Shown here piece after piece: positions 1-9,556 of a DNA stretch of 64,000 bases. Each line of letters starts with the position of its first letter. Within the stretch, counting starts at the first letter, position 1. Source of the stretch: Paenibacillus xylanexedens (lineage in GTDB: Bacteria > Bacillota > Bacilli > Paenibacillales > Paenibacillaceae); assembly GCF_007676705.1 (NCBI RefSeq), contig NZ_VEBF01000001.1, forward strand, positions 992,001-1,056,000. The letters are read 5' to 3'. The notes below the pieces were generated by a model. That model saw nothing but the letters and a program-made list of their open reading frames with translations. It was not told the origin of the DNA and did no database searches. A program made the position numbers and the translations under genes.

Positions 1-1414
1 CGCTGCCACCGCTACCACTTGTGCGGTTACCGCTGTAACCCGATGGTTTACGTCCGCCTGAGCGAACATCTGGTTTACGACGCTTCGCACGGATTGGATC
101 TTCAGGAGTCAGGTCAACTTGAGCATCTTTCTTGTCACCTGTCAGGAGCTTCAGAGCAGCCGACAACAGTTGAACAGAATCATATTGCTCAAGCATTTGA
201 ATCGCAATACCTTTGTATTCGTTCAGTTCGCCTGATTGTACGATTTCCAGCAAGCGTTCTGCTGTCAAACGTTGTTTGCCTTCAACCGCTTCTGCCATTG
301 TTGGCAGTGGTTTACGCGGAATACGGTGACGTGTTACACGCTCGATGAAGTGCAAGTGATCAATCTCACGCGGTGTAACGAAGGACCAAGCAGCGCCCTC
401 TTTACCCGCACGACCTGTACGACCAATACGGTGAACATAGCTCTCCGGATCTTGCGGAAGGTCAAAGTTAACAACGTGAGTTACGCCAGATACATCGAGA
501 CCACGTGCAGCAACGTCTGTTGCAACGAGTACGTCAATGCTGCCGTCACGGAACTTACGCATTACCGCATCACGTTGGTTCTGGGACAAGTCACCATGAA
601 GACCGTCTGCAGAATATCCACGTTTTTGCAAAGCTTCAGCCAATTCGTCAACACGACGTTTTGTACGTCCGAATACGATCGCCAGTTCAGGAGATTCCAT
701 ATCCAACAAACGGCTTAACGCTTCGAATTTTTGACGCTCAGGTACTTCGATATAGGATTGGTCAATCAATGGTGCACTAACATGTTTCGGAATCACAGAA
801 ATGTGCTCAGGATTGTTCAAGAATTGTTGTGCCAATTTTTGAATGTTAGGAGGCATTGTTGCTGAGAACAGCATTGTTTGGCGCTCGTCGGGAACTTGTT
901 TCAGGATGGATTGGATATCCTCCATGAAACCCATGTCGAGCATTTCATCTGCTTCATCCAGTACAACAGTTTGTACATCATCTAGTTTGATTGTTTTGCG
1001 GTTGATGTGGTCAAGGAGACGTCCAGGTGTACCAATGATGATCTGTGGTTTTCTTTTCAGTGCACGGATTTGACGAACGATATCTTGTCCGCCGTAGATT
1101 GGCAGGGAGCGCAGACCTTTGAAGCGAGTGAGTTTTTCGATCTCTTCAGCAACTTGAATTGCAAGTTCACGTGTAGGTGCCATAATGAGGGCGCGGATTT
1201 TCTCATCACTTTTCGTGATTTTGCTGATCAACGGAATACCGAATGCAGCTGTTTTACCCGTACCTGTTTGAGCTTGACCAATCAAATCTCTGCCTTCGAG
1301 TGCCAAAGGAATCGCTTTGGATTGGATCGGTGTTGCTTCTTCAAACCCGAGCTCAGTGATGGCTTGCAGCACCAGTGGTTCAAGATTGAAATCTGTGAAA
1401 TTTAAATTTGTCAA
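1..1414 (-). CDS. cshA: DEAD-box ATP-dependent RNA helicase, CshA type (C-terminus cut by window edge)
   Basis: This is a cytoplasmic RNA helicase that remodels RNA in ribosome assembly and mRNA decay. Visible motifs are the Q motif region near residue 28, [10 protein letters not shown] (46-55, Walker A), PTREL (80-84), TPGR (129-132), DEAD (153-156) and SAT (184-186), followed by the helicase C domain with ARGLD and [10 protein letters not shown]. The tail is Arg/Gly/Ser-rich and runs off the left edge, so 471 codons are seen. The start is TTG at 1414; an AAAGGAGC ribosome binding site lies about 10 bases upstream (1425-1432), and the only nearby ATG is out of frame. CshA is inferred over CshB/DbpA from the N-terminal sequence and the long basic tail. 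Confidence 0.93.
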   Translation of the reverse strand, partial: MTNLNFTDFNLEPLVLQAITELGFEEATPIQSKAIPLALEGRDLIGQAQTGTGKTAAFGIPLISKITKSDEKIRALIMAPTRELAIQVAEEIEKLTRFKGLRSLPIYGGQDIVRQIRALKRKPQIIIGTPGRLLDHINRKTIKLDDVQTVVLDEADEMLDMGFMEDIQSILKQVPDERQTMLFSATMPPNIQKLAQQFLNNPEHISVIPKHVSAPLIDQSYIEVPERQKFEALSRLLDMESPELAIVFGRTKRRVDELAEALQKRGYSADGLHGDLSQNQRDAVMRKFRDGSIDVLVATDVAARGLDVSGVTHVVNFDLPQDPESYVHRIGRTGRAGKEGAAWSFVTPREIDHLHFIERVTRHRIPRKPLPTMAEAVEGKQRLTAERLLEIVQSGELNEYKGIAIQMLEQYDSVQLLSAALKLLTGDKKDAQVDLTPEDPIRAKRRKPDVRSGGRKPSGYSGNRTSGSGGS

Positions 1415-1719
1415 AATTATTCATGCTCCTTTTATATGGTGGACATGGTGGACAATCCACTTTGTTGTCTGTATTCTTAAGTAGCGTTAATATTTATAGG
1501 GTATCCCAACGGGACGAATTATTTTCACTAACGAATATAATTCCATGAATGGGTCCCCAACATAAGACTAAAACTACATACATGTGTTTGAAACATTTCA
1601 AAATTTTATTGCTCCATTTAGGAAAAGTTTCCTACTCAAGAATATCCACAAATTATTATATCACAAAACAATTCAAGATTACCAGCAATCTGGCTTTAAA
1701 TATAAATGAGGTGATTAAA
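1415..1719. other. divergent intergenic region between cshA and the YitT-type gene
   Basis: This 305-base AT-rich stretch holds no convincing gene. It must contain the promoters of both flanking divergent genes. Two short inverted repeats are visible: TTTGAA-ACAT-TTCAAA near 1588-1603 and AGGAAA-AG-TTTCCT near 1620-1633. Several TATA-like hexamers exist, but none is paired with a good -35 box, so no promoter is assigned. Confidence 0.5.
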
Positions 1720-2541
1720 TTGCCCAAAATAATTTGGCACTCTTTAGTGATCATTTTGGGTGCTGCAGCTATTGCCTGCGGCTTTAACTGGTTTTTGGTT
1801 CCCCATCAGCTTTTAAGCGGCGGGGTATCCGGTATTTCAATGCTTCTGGGTTATTTTACGACTTTGAATCTTAGTATAATGTATTTTGTTCTCAACATTC
1901 CCCTGCTTATTGCAGGTTGGTTTATTCTTGGACGACGCTTCATTACATTAAGTATTCTCTCGGTAGCAGCCACTTCCTGGTTCATTGCGCTTCTGCCGGT
2001 TTTTGCTGTGGCTACAGATCCTTTGTTAAGCTCAGTATTCGGTGGTGTGCTTATTGGACTGGGCACTGGTGTCTCCTTCAGAGTCGGCGGCTCCACAGGT
2101 GGGCTGGACATTGTCGGCTCCATTTTCACGCGTAAACGAGACTTTCCGATCGGTACGGTAATGGCTGGCATGAACGGTACCATCATTATGCTCGCGGGAT
2201 ACCTGAGTGACAACTGGAATACTGCCTTGGCCTCTATGGTGTCCATCTACATTACAGGCAAAGTGCTTGATCTGATTCATATCAGTCACGTCAAAGTAAC
2301 CCTATACATCATTACAAACGAAACCGAATCCATGTTGAAGAAATTGCTTGTTCGACCACGTGGGGTTACCAAAATTAAGACTCAGGGCGCGTACACGGAT
2401 ATTGAAAAGGACATGCTCATGACCGTTACCACTCGTTACGAGTTGGTTGAAATCAAACGCATTATCAAGGAGACTGATCCAAACGCTTTTGTTAACATTG
2501 TGGAAACGGTTGGTGTTATGGGCTCATTCCGCAGAAGTTGA
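1720..2541 (+). CDS. YitT family membrane protein (DUF161 + DUF2179)
   Basis: An integral membrane protein of the YitT/YpjC/YqfU family; the molecular function is not established. The N-terminal ~190 residues form five or six hydrophobic segments with the family's glycine-rich signature (LLSGGVSGIS near residue 31 and GGSTGGLDI in the third loop). The C-terminal ~80 residues (from about LYIITNE) form the soluble DUF2179 domain ending in GVMGSFRRS. The chosen start is TTG at 1720, because GAGG at 1708-1711 sits 8-9 bases before it; the open frame continues upstream without a ribosome binding site. The 273-residue product matches the usual family length. It stands alone, followed by a separate promoter. 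Confidence 0.88.
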   Translation: MPKIIWHSLVIILGAAAIACGFNWFLVPHQLLSGGVSGISMLLGYFTTLNLSIMYFVLNIPLLIAGWFILGRRFITLSILSVAATSWFIALLPVFAVATDPLLSSVFGGVLIGLGTGVSFRVGGSTGGLDIVGSIFTRKRDFPIGTVMAGMNGTIIMLAGYLSDNWNTALASMVSIYITGKVLDLIHISHVKVTLYIITNETESMLKKLLVRPRGVTKIKTQGAYTDIEKDMLMTVTTRYELVEIKRIIKETDPNAFVNIVETVGVMGSFRRS

Positions 2542-2554
2542 GGCACCTGTACGG

Positions 2555-2582
2555 TTAACAATTCACAACATTGTGGTATAAT
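2555..2582 (+). promoter_or_regulatory. sigma-A type promoter for the small gene at 2710
   Basis: TTAACA (2555-2560) and TATAAT (2577-2582) are separated by 16 bases. The spacer contains the inverted repeat CACAA-CA-TTGTG, which could be an operator. The predicted leader to the start codon is about 120 bases. Confidence 0.55.
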
Positions 2583-2709
2583 AACGGTGTACGGCTCCTA
2601 AATATGTTGTATAGCAGGTTCAACCCTTCAATTTCACAGGCCATATGCTTTCCCGAATCGCGCCGAATGACTTACCATTTTGGAATTCGAGTAGGAAAGG
2701 GTGATAAAT

Positions 2710-2904
2710 GTGGATATGGAAACGGTAAAACTGTTTGAGATTGTCAACAGATGGTGCCCGGAAATGCTCCCTTTCTTGAAACCGAATGAACTCGACTCGC
2801 TGATTGTCCTCCGGGATGGGCTGGGCATCCTGGAACAGGGAGATGCAATGGAAATCATTCAGTACAGTATTTGTGAGCATCAAAATGAGATTTACATTCA
2901 ATAA
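2710..2904 (+). CDS. small conserved hypothetical protein (64 residues)
   Basis: I do not recognise this family. The product is small, acidic and soluble, rich in Leu, Glu and Ile, with no membrane segment, signal peptide or cysteine pair; a single Cys lies in the NRWCPEM segment and another near the C-terminus. A GTG at 2710 is the preferred start because AGGAAAGG ends about 9 bases before it; an in-frame GTG at 2701 is too close and an ATG at 2716 is also possible. It has its own promoter upstream and a strong terminator downstream (2924-2973), which argues that it is a real monocistronic gene. Confidence 0.6.
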   Translation: MDMETVKLFEIVNRWCPEMLPFLKPNELDSLIVLRDGLGILEQGDAMEIIQYSICEHQNEIYIQ

Positions 2905-2923
2905 TTTTTTTCAGATTGATTAC

Positions 2924-2973
2924 GCCGCTTCTTGCAGGGGGATTTCCTCCGCAGGAAGCGGTTTTCATTTTTT
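2924..2973 (+). terminator. intrinsic terminator after the small gene at 2710
   Basis: CCGCTTCTTGC (2924-2934) pairs with GCAGGAAGCGG (2951-2961), with one G-U pair, followed by a T-rich tract. Confidence 0.85.
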
Positions 2974-3002
2974 CCATGTGTTTCATTACTTGATTAATAT
3001 GG

Positions 3003-3031
3003 TTAAAAGCCCAGAGGCTTTAATGTATAAT
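3003..3031 (+). promoter_or_regulatory. candidate promoter for the glycoside-hydrolase-like gene
   Basis: A perfect TATAAT (3026-3031) is preceded at 17 bases by TTAAAA (3003-3008). The -10 is good and the -35 is mediocre. Confidence 0.45.
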
Positions 3032-3066
3032 TCATACATGGAATGCACATAAGGGAGTGGAAATGA

Positions 3067-4248
3067 ATGAACATGTTTTGGGCTTTACTGGCTATGGCCT
3101 TTGGAGGCTTTGGTGTTGCCCCGGCAGTGGCAGATCAGGGAAATCCTCAATTCCAATCGTTAACCAACAGTTTTAACACCGCAATTATCCAATCTCAAAA
3201 AGATCAGGTTGTTATCGATGCCGATAATCCACCTGCTAAAATCGACCCACAACCTGATGCCCCCGTGGTCAAAGGTATCTATGTAACGGCCTACAGTGCC
3301 GGCGGCGCACGAATGAAAGAATTACTTGATCTGACGGACAATACGGAATTGAATGCCATGGTCATTGATATCAAAGACGATCTCGGATACATAACTTATC
3401 CCACAGAAAACAAAGCACTGCAAAAAATGGGCAAGTCCCAACCTTTTATTCGGGATATTGATGCCTTGATGAAACGATTGCAAAAACACGAGGTCTACCC
3501 GATTGCACGTGTTGTTGTATTCAAAGACACAATTCTTGCGAAGAAGAATCCGGAGCTTTCTTTCCGCAACAAGGATGGATCGGTTTGGGCGAATGGCAAA
3601 GGCGACAGCTTCGTGAATCCGTACAGCAAGGAAGTATGGGACTATAATATCGAAATCGCCAAGGAAGCGGCCAAACTTGGATTCAAAGAGATTCAATTTG
3701 ACTACGTTCGTTTCCCGGAAGGTTTCGAAACTCGTGCTGATGTACTCAAATACACCAAATCTGACAAGTCCCGCGTCGATGTTGTAGCTGAATTCGTGCA
3801 ATATGCACGCAAAGAGCTGGCACCGTTAGGTGTGCGTGTCTCCGTTGATATTTTCGGTTATGCAGCTTCCGTACCTGCGGCTGAAGGCATTGGACAGGAT
3901 TTTGTTAAAATATCCGAAAATGTGGATGTCATCTCACCGATGGTATACCCTAGTCACTATTCAACTGGGTGGTATGGGGTCAAGGACCCTGACAAAGATC
4001 CTTACACGACCATCAAGGGTTCGATGGAAGACACGCATAAGAAACTGGACCCTACTAAGGAGCTTAAACCCGTCATACGCCCGTGGATCCAGGATTTCAC
4101 AGCAAGCTGGCTGGGCAGTGGACATTATATCAAGTATGGCAAGAAACAAGTGGAAGACCAGATCAGAGCGATGAAGGACATGGATGTACATGAATATCTG
4201 CTCTGGAATGCCTCCAACCGATATACCTCAGGTGTACAATATAAGTAA
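3067..4248 (+). CDS. exported putative glycoside hydrolase (DUF4015 / COG1306 family)
   Basis: A predicted secreted TIM-barrel protein of the DUF4015 putative glycoside hydrolase family; the substrate is unknown. Residues 1 to about 22 are a hydrophobic signal peptide ending near AVADQ. The catalytic-type domain starts at KGIYVTAYSAGG (near residue 69) and contains the family strands AMVIDIKDDLG, FDYVRFPEGF and VSVDIFGYAA, which carry the acidic residues expected at barrel strand ends. The start at 3067 is chosen because GGGAG lies 9 bases upstream; an overlapping ATG at 3063 is in another frame. The length of 393 residues is typical. It is a single gene with its own promoter and terminator. 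Confidence 0.85.
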   Translation: MNMFWALLAMAFGGFGVAPAVADQGNPQFQSLTNSFNTAIIQSQKDQVVIDADNPPAKIDPQPDAPVVKGIYVTAYSAGGARMKELLDLTDNTELNAMVIDIKDDLGYITYPTENKALQKMGKSQPFIRDIDALMKRLQKHEVYPIARVVVFKDTILAKKNPELSFRNKDGSVWANGKGDSFVNPYSKEVWDYNIEIAKEAAKLGFKEIQFDYVRFPEGFETRADVLKYTKSDKSRVDVVAEFVQYARKELAPLGVRVSVDIFGYAASVPAAEGIGQDFVKISENVDVISPMVYPSHYSTGWYGVKDPDKDPYTTIKGSMEDTHKKLDPTKELKPVIRPWIQDFTASWLGSGHYIKYGKKQVEDQIRAMKDMDVHEYLLWNASNRYTSGVQYK

Positions 4249-4278
4249 TCCGCACTCTTGCATATTTTGAATTCATCC

Positions 4279-4313
4279 AACCTCGTTCTGCCTGAAGCGG
4301 AGCGAGGTTTTTT
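4279..4313 (+). terminator. intrinsic terminator after the DUF4015 gene
   Basis: ACCTCG pairs with CGAGGT, extended inward by a G-U-containing stem to about 11 bp, and followed by TTTTTT. Confidence 0.85.
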
Positions 4314-4445
4314 GGTGCTCATTTTTCTCGGTGCGCCTCTCCTCTGTATCTGTCCCTATCCAAAACGGACAAAATCCACTACAATGTATAGCTGTCCATA
4401 TATGACACCCGGATGACATTTCTTTAGAATAGCGAGGCACTGCCA

Positions 4446-5804
4446 GTGAACATGAACACAACAAGCTTTTCACAAAAAGTGAAGCAATTCCTGATTATAT
4501 TTTTGCCCATCTTCACCACCCAAATCGCCCTCTCTGCCATGTCGTTCTTCGACACCAATATGTCAGGTAAGTTTTCTCCCGCCGACCTTGCAGGAGTCGC
4601 AATCGGTACAAGTCTGTGGATGCCAGTTCAAACTGGACTAAGCGGGATTCTGATCGGTATTACGCCTGTCGTGTCCCATCTGTTAGGTTCCAAACGTAAT
4701 GATCAGATCGGGTATAACGTCATCCAGGCGTTGTATCTCGGGATTGCGGTCAGTCTCGTCGTTATCGGAGCCGGGGCGTTGTTACTTGGCCCTATACTGA
4801 ATGGAATGCCTCTGGAACCCCGGGTTGCTCAAGTTGCCTTCTATTTTTTGTGTGCACTTGCTTTTGGCATTATCCCACTCTTCGGATATACGGTGCTGCG
4901 CAGCTTCATGGATGCACTTGGCCAGACGCGGACTACGATGTTCATTACATTGGTTTCCCTGCCCGTTAACATCTTTCTGAATTATCTGCTGATATTCGGC
5001 CGCTGGGGTTTCCCCCAATTGGGCGGTGTTGGCGCTGGTGTTGCTACAGCATGTACATACTGGTTGATCTTTCTTATTAGTCTCTTTTTTGTCCATCGGG
5101 TCGAACCTTTCGCCCAATATGGCATTTTCCGTCAATGGACCCGTGTGTCCTTGTCCAAGTGGAAAGAGTTACTCAAGATCGGGGTTCCGATTGGATTCGC
5201 GACTTTTTTCGAAACGTCCATCTTCGCTGCTGTGACTTTAATGATGAGCCGTTTCGATACCACAACAATTGCTGCCCACCAGGCGGCGCTGAATTTCGCT
5301 TCTACGCTCTACATGTTACCTGTGAGCATATGTATGGCTCTTACGATCCTTGTGGGCTTTGAGGCAGGTGCTGGGCGTCTGAGAGACGCCAAACAATACA
5401 GCCTGCTCGGGATTGGTGGTGCCATTGGGCTATCACTACTGACAGCGATCGTGTTGATTGTGTTCGGCGAACAGATTGCAGGCGTATACTCTAACGATCG
5501 AGAGGTCATTGCACTTACACAACATTTCCTGATCTACGCCATTTTCTTTCAGATCTCGGATGCGATTGCCACACCGACTCAAGGAGCATTACGTGGCTAC
5601 AAAGATGTTAATCCGGCATTGATCATTACGTTTGTAGCTTACTGGATCATTGGTCTGCCTGTAGGTTACCTAACAGCTACGTATACTTCACTTGGCGCCT
5701 TTGGTTATTGGATCGGACTTATTGCCGGCCTTGCTGTAGGAGCAACTGCGCTTCTCTGGAGACTCTTTCTGGTACAAAAACAAGCGGCACTCCGTAAGGC
5801 TTAG
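4446..5804 (+). CDS. MATE family efflux transporter (NorM/DinF type)
   Basis: A polytopic inner-membrane drug or metabolite/cation antiporter of the MATE family. The protein has about 12 hydrophobic segments in two homologous halves; GATTTGS-like motifs appear as [21 protein letters not shown] in the first half and [13 protein letters not shown] in the second, a typical MatE signature. Length is 452 residues, as expected. The start is GTG at 4446 with GAGG 8 bases upstream; the ATG at 4452 is too far from it. It is monocistronic and convergent with pfkA, with which it shares a bidirectional terminator. The substrate cannot be read from the sequence. Confidence 0.9.
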   Translation: MNMNTTSFSQKVKQFLIIFLPIFTTQIALSAMSFFDTNMSGKFSPADLAGVAIGTSLWMPVQTGLSGILIGITPVVSHLLGSKRNDQIGYNVIQALYLGIAVSLVVIGAGALLLGPILNGMPLEPRVAQVAFYFLCALAFGIIPLFGYTVLRSFMDALGQTRTTMFITLVSLPVNIFLNYLLIFGRWGFPQLGGVGAGVATACTYWLIFLISLFFVHRVEPFAQYGIFRQWTRVSLSKWKELLKIGVPIGFATFFETSIFAAVTLMMSRFDTTTIAAHQAALNFASTLYMLPVSICMALTILVGFEAGAGRLRDAKQYSLLGIGGAIGLSLLTAIVLIVFGEQIAGVYSNDREVIALTQHFLIYAIFFQISDAIATPTQGALRGYKDVNPALIITFVAYWIIGLPVGYLTATYTSLGAFGYWIGLIAGLAVGATALLWRLFLVQKQAALRKA

Positions 5805-5838
5805 CATCAGAACACTCACTTACTTTGGAAAATAACAA

Positions 5839-5883
5839 AAAGAGCACAATCCTCGTTCATGCGGGATTGTGCTCTTTGTTTTT
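5839..5883. terminator. bidirectional terminator between the MATE gene and pfkA
   Basis: AAAGAGCACAATCC (5839-5852) pairs perfectly with GGATTGTGCTCTTT (5863-5876). T-rich flanks on both strands suit the two convergent genes. Confidence 0.9.
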
Positions 5884-5891
5884 GAATCGAA

Positions 5892-6863
5892 TTATTGGGA
5901 CAAACGTTGTGCAAGCTGGTACGTTTCCATATCGAAATCTTTTTTCGTATTAACCACTTTATCAATATCTGTCAGGGTAAGTTCACCCTTGATAATGCCA
6001 CAACCTTTGTCTGTTTCGCCTGCAATCAGACTGCGAACAGCAAAGTCGCCCAGACGACTTGCCAGGTTACGGTCGAAAGGTGTTGGCGTACCCCCACGCT
6101 GAATGTGACCCAGAACGGTTACGCGCGGCTCATACGTCGGGCAACGTTCCATCAGTTCTTTTGCTACATCCTCACCCTTGCCCACACCTTCAGCAACGAT
6201 GATAATACTGTGGCGTTTGCCGTGTGCAAAGTTAGCTTTCATACGATCTGCCACTTCGTCCATGTCAAACGGAACTTCCGGCACAAGAATCGTTTCAGCA
6301 CCTGAAGCAAGTCCGGCATGCAGGGCGATATCCCCACAGTGGCGACCCATAACCTCAACGATGGAAGAACGTTCGTGTGAAGACATCGTGTCACGCAATT
6401 TGTTCACGGCATCCACCACTACACTTACTGCTGTATCGAATCCGATGGTGTAATCGGTGAACGAAACGTCGTTATCAATCGTTCCAGGCAGACCCATGGT
6501 GTTAATGCCGAGTTTGCTCAGTTTGTTCGCTCCGTTGTATGAACCATCCCCACCGATAACAACCAGACCGTCAATGCCACGTGCACGCAGAATGTCCGCA
6601 CCCTTTTGCTGACCTTCAGCGGTGTAGAACTCCTTGCATCGTGCCGATTGAAGAACCGTTCCCCCACGTTGGATAATATCCCCTACACTACGCAAATCCA
6701 TTGGGAAAATGTCATTATTCAAAAGACCTTGGTATCCACGTTGAACTCCGTATACTTCGAGACCGTGAAACAGTCCGCTGCGAACAACCGCACGAACAGC
6801 CGCGTTCATCCCCTGTGAATCACCACCGCTCGTTAATACTGCGATTTTCTTTACTGCTGTCAT
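5892..6863 (-). CDS. pfkA: ATP-dependent 6-phosphofructokinase
   Basis: Catalyses fructose 6-phosphate + ATP to fructose 1,6-bisphosphate, the committed step of glycolysis, in the cytoplasm as a tetramer. Visible motifs are SGGDS (12-16, ATP binding), GGDGS (104-108), PGTIDND (126-132, containing the catalytic Asp), MGRHCGD and the substrate loop PRVTVLGHIQRGG. The 323-residue length is that of the bacterial allosteric enzyme. The GGDS motif continues with Q17 where GGDSPGMN is usual, a minor difference. The start ATG follows a GAGGAGGAAG ribosome binding site. The gene lies 53 bases downstream of ytpB on the same strand and probably shares its transcript. Confidence 0.97.
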   Translation of the reverse strand: MTAVKKIAVLTSGGDSQGMNAAVRAVVRSGLFHGLEVYGVQRGYQGLLNNDIFPMDLRSVGDIIQRGGTVLQSARCKEFYTAEGQQKGADILRARGIDGLVVIGGDGSYNGANKLSKLGINTMGLPGTIDNDVSFTDYTIGFDTAVSVVVDAVNKLRDTMSSHERSSIVEVMGRHCGDIALHAGLASGAETILVPEVPFDMDEVADRMKANFAHGKRHSIIIVAEGVGKGEDVAKELMERCPTYEPRVTVLGHIQRGGTPTPFDRNLASRLGDFAVRSLIAGETDKGCGIIKGELTLTDIDKVVNTKKDFDMETYQLAQRLSQ

Positions 6864-6916
6864 GATGTTTCTTCCTCCTCTAGTTTCACTTCAGGCTCCG
6901 CAACCATACACCTGAC

Positions 6917-7996
6917 TTACATATTCTTCCGTATCCAGCGACTGAAAATGAAGAAAAATATTCTTGTCATCGGACTATTCTTCATCAGACGTTTGGACAC
7001 TACGCGAACTTCCTGCTGTTCGCTGACTTTGGGATCAGACAGGTAAATGGCAATCAGTCCTTCGATGATCATCCGGTGAAAGGAGCTTCCCGGGATCTTC
7101 TGCACATCACTGCGTGCCATCTCCACAATAAAAGCAATTCGGTCCAGCATTGTCTCTACATTCTCATAATAGTTGCAGAAGTTGAGATCCCCCCCGATGC
7201 GGTCCTCATCCTGATCAATTAAATAATCGAGCATAATGTGCAATGCGCATACATGTGGGAAATAGGCCGTGTGGATCGAGGCCGCTTGCTCTTCAGTCAA
7301 CTGATCGTCACTCGCAGCCAGAAACAGCATGAAAACGCCCAGTGTAGAGCCAGTTGCAGCAGCAAATTCGTTCCAACGAAACTGAGGTGTGCGATGACGA
7401 TGCTCCGACCACCATTCGAGCAGTGCCGTTTCTCTCAGTTCCGGCTTGATATGCTTATATACCTGCAGGTCCGTGTATAGGCCTGCCAGATCCTGAATTT
7501 GGGGCTTGGCGGACGCATAGCCTGGTAACTGACGGGTCAGTTCCTGACATGTGGTCACCAGATTCCGCAGATATCCACCGTCATCCTGCTCCTCACGGAG
7601 GGCATAATAATTGACGGGAGTTGCTTCGGGATCTACCGCATCAAGCATAGATTGATGGAGAAGACGAAAGTCATTCGGGTCCATCGAGGTGCTGCGGTCA
7701 CACAGATTGTCCAAATAATCACTAATAGTTTGATATGAAACGATCAGAGGGATCAGAATGTGCCTGTTGGGCAAATCAGCTAAAGCGTAGACGGTTCCGC
7801 CTTCACAGTGAAACTGCTTATCCCTCAGACTGGCAAGTGCTTGCGTACGCAATTCCTCATTCGGAATCGCCTCAGCTTGTGCACGCCATCCACTCAGCGC
7901 CTTCCGTGTTTCCGGAATGGTGTATTTGTACACCCCTCTCATCAATGCCAGCGGTCCACGCGGATACTGATGACGTTTTCGATTTGATTGGCTCAA
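6917..7996 (-). CDS. ytpB: tetraprenyl-beta-curcumene synthase (DUF2600, YtpB family)
   Basis: A soluble class I terpene synthase of the DUF2600 family; B. subtilis YtpB cyclises heptaprenyl diphosphate (C35) to tetraprenyl-beta-curcumene, a precursor of sesquarterpenes. The two Asp-rich metal-binding motifs expected of the family are seen as DYLDNLCD (93-100) and DYLIDQDED in the C-terminal half. The product is 359 residues. The start is TTG at 7996 with GGAGG about 10 bases upstream; no in-frame ATG is available there. A good promoter lies at 8053-8081. Coupling with pfkA looks positional rather than metabolic. Confidence 0.9.
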   Translation of the reverse strand: MSQSNRKRHQYPRGPLALMRGVYKYTIPETRKALSGWRAQAEAIPNEELRTQALASLRDKQFHCEGGTVYALADLPNRHILIPLIVSYQTISDYLDNLCDRSTSMDPNDFRLLHQSMLDAVDPEATPVNYYALREEQDDGGYLRNLVTTCQELTRQLPGYASAKPQIQDLAGLYTDLQVYKHIKPELRETALLEWWSEHRHRTPQFRWNEFAAATGSTLGVFMLFLAASDDQLTEEQAASIHTAYFPHVCALHIMLDYLIDQDEDRIGGDLNFCNYYENVETMLDRIAFIVEMARSDVQKIPGSSFHRMIIEGLIAIYLSDPKVSEQQEVRVVSKRLMKNSPMTRIFFFIFSRWIRKNM

Positions 7997-8052
7997 AATA
8001 AATGTGCCTCCACTTGGTTGAATACGTATTAGAGCGATTTTTAACCATTCCT

Positions 8053-8081
8053 ATTATAATATGATCCCCTTAATTGTACAA
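8053..8081 (-). promoter_or_regulatory. sigma-A promoter of ytpB(-pfkA)
   Basis: On the minus strand TTGTAC (8076-8081) and a perfect TATAAT (8053-8058) are 17 bases apart. Confidence 0.75.
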
Positions 8082-8133
8082 ATAATCTGCCGCATATTCC
8101 GCACAAAAAATCGCATCCGCGACCAAAGCTTTG

Positions 8134-8142
8134 TGATATACT
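8134..8142 (+). promoter_or_regulatory. extended -10 promoter for the transporter at 8176
   Basis: TGA-TATACT (8134-8142) is an extended -10 element; no good -35 box is present. It lies about 35 bases upstream of the start codon. Confidence 0.5.
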
Positions 8143-8175
8143 AGGCATATTTCATCCATCAAAGGAGTCGTTGAC

Positions 8176-9516
8176 ATGTCGTCAAGTGAATCACTTTCGT
8201 GGAGACGGTTATTTTCTTTTTTTGTGCCACTTGGCATTTCCGCCTCTCTCGTCACCATCTCTCACGTCATTATAAACAGCACATTAGCACGTTCCGCTCA
8301 TCCCGAGACGGTTATTGCCAGCTATGCCATCGCAGGTAGCTTGTTAACCCTCACGGAGCGTCCCTCCACCCTGCTGCGGCAAACCTGCTCCGCATTGGTT
8401 CGCGATCGCCTTTCCTTTCAGGCCCTCACGTTTGTGACCAAAATATTTCTTGCCTGTGTACTTCTCATCGGTTTTCTCATCGTATATTCTCCCGTGGGTA
8501 CCGGGGTATTCAAATACCTGTTTGGCGTAAGTCCGGATCTGTTGAACAAAGTTATCGACGTATATGAAATTCTCATGTATGTAAGTATCTTTTCAGTGAT
8601 TCGCAACATCTATCAGGGGATCATCATTACGAATAACCGAACCAAGTGGTTAACCATCGGTATGGTATTCCGTCTAGCTGGAATGTATGGACTATCCCTG
8701 TATTTCATATATACAGACAGCATTGACAGTGGACGTGTAGGCGCTATCATTTTTGCTGCTGGCATGATGATTGAAGCGCTGGTCAGCTTTTTGGAGGGAA
8801 ATAGCATCAAGCGCAAGATGCCAGCCAAACTCGAGGATCATCCCGTCGAGAGCAAGGGAGACGTATTTCGCTTTTATAAGCCGCTGCTGTTATCCAGCTT
8901 TGTAGCGCTATTTATAGGACCGGTCATTAACATCGTACTTGGCAAAACGACCGGGATCGCACTAGCCATTTCTTCCTTTGCCATAGCAAGCAGTCTGATG
9001 CAGTTGATGCTAAGCTTCTTTACATACATCCATCAGATCGTGCTTAATTTCTACCTTGTGGACGCCAAACTGGTACGAAAATTCGCGCTTGTCACCGGAT
9101 TTATTCCGTTTGCGATGACGGTGTCTATTGCCTATACTCCCTTGGGACCATGGGTATTCGAGAATGTCATGAGCGTTCAGGGCGAACTGTTGGAACAAAG
9201 TCTGTGGACACTGCGTGCGTTCGTCTTATTTCCGCTGATCTTCCCTTTTCTGGATTTCAGCAACGGCCTCATTCTTCTTCGTGGGCAGACGAAAACGATG
9301 TTTCGTTCGCAAACCGCGAATGCAATCTGCACGGTAATTGTTCTGCTTATACTCGTTAGTATTTTCCCTGCGTGGAACGGCATGATCGGAGCTGTAGCCC
9401 AATCCCTCGGTCTGCTCGCCGAACTCGTCATTGTCTGGCTTGTCATCCGGCGTACGCAGCAAGAACCTACGATGTCCGTACCGAAAGCCGGTAAATCATC
9501 ATCCCTGAAAGGGTAA
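8176..9516 (+). CDS. multi-pass MOP-superfamily-like exporter (MATE/ANK-like)
   Basis: A polytopic membrane protein of 446 residues with about 12 hydrophobic segments and a short charged tail. The N-terminus (FFVPLGISASLVTISHVIINSTLARSA split over the first two helices, then ERPSTLLRQTCSALVRDR) resembles the progressive-ankylosis (ANK) branch of the MOP flippase superfamily more than canonical drug exporters. Function and substrate are not known. The start ATG follows AAAGGAG by 9 bases. It is followed 40 bases downstream by an MFS gene on the same strand, so the two are probably co-transcribed. Confidence 0.7.
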   Translation: MSSSESLSWRRLFSFFVPLGISASLVTISHVIINSTLARSAHPETVIASYAIAGSLLTLTERPSTLLRQTCSALVRDRLSFQALTFVTKIFLACVLLIGFLIVYSPVGTGVFKYLFGVSPDLLNKVIDVYEILMYVSIFSVIRNIYQGIIITNNRTKWLTIGMVFRLAGMYGLSLYFIYTDSIDSGRVGAIIFAAGMMIEALVSFLEGNSIKRKMPAKLEDHPVESKGDVFRFYKPLLLSSFVALFIGPVINIVLGKTTGIALAISSFAIASSLMQLMLSFFTYIHQIVLNFYLVDAKLVRKFALVTGFIPFAMTVSIAYTPLGPWVFENVMSVQGELLEQSLWTLRAFVLFPLIFPFLDFSNGLILLRGQTKTMFRSQTANAICTVIVLLILVSIFPAWNGMIGAVAQSLGLLAELVIVWLVIRRTQQEPTMSVPKAGKSSSLKG

Positions 9517-9556
9517 TAAATTCACTGAACTGTTATCAAGATTGGAGTATCTCATC

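Noticed and set aside
1851..2289. Long open frames on the minus strand inside the YitT-type gene
   Set aside because: They lack ribosome binding sites and read as antisense shadows of a well-supported membrane protein gene.
3322..3801. 159-codon minus-strand frame inside the glycoside-hydrolase-like gene
   Set aside because: No ribosome binding site or family motif; the plus-strand gene explains the sequence.
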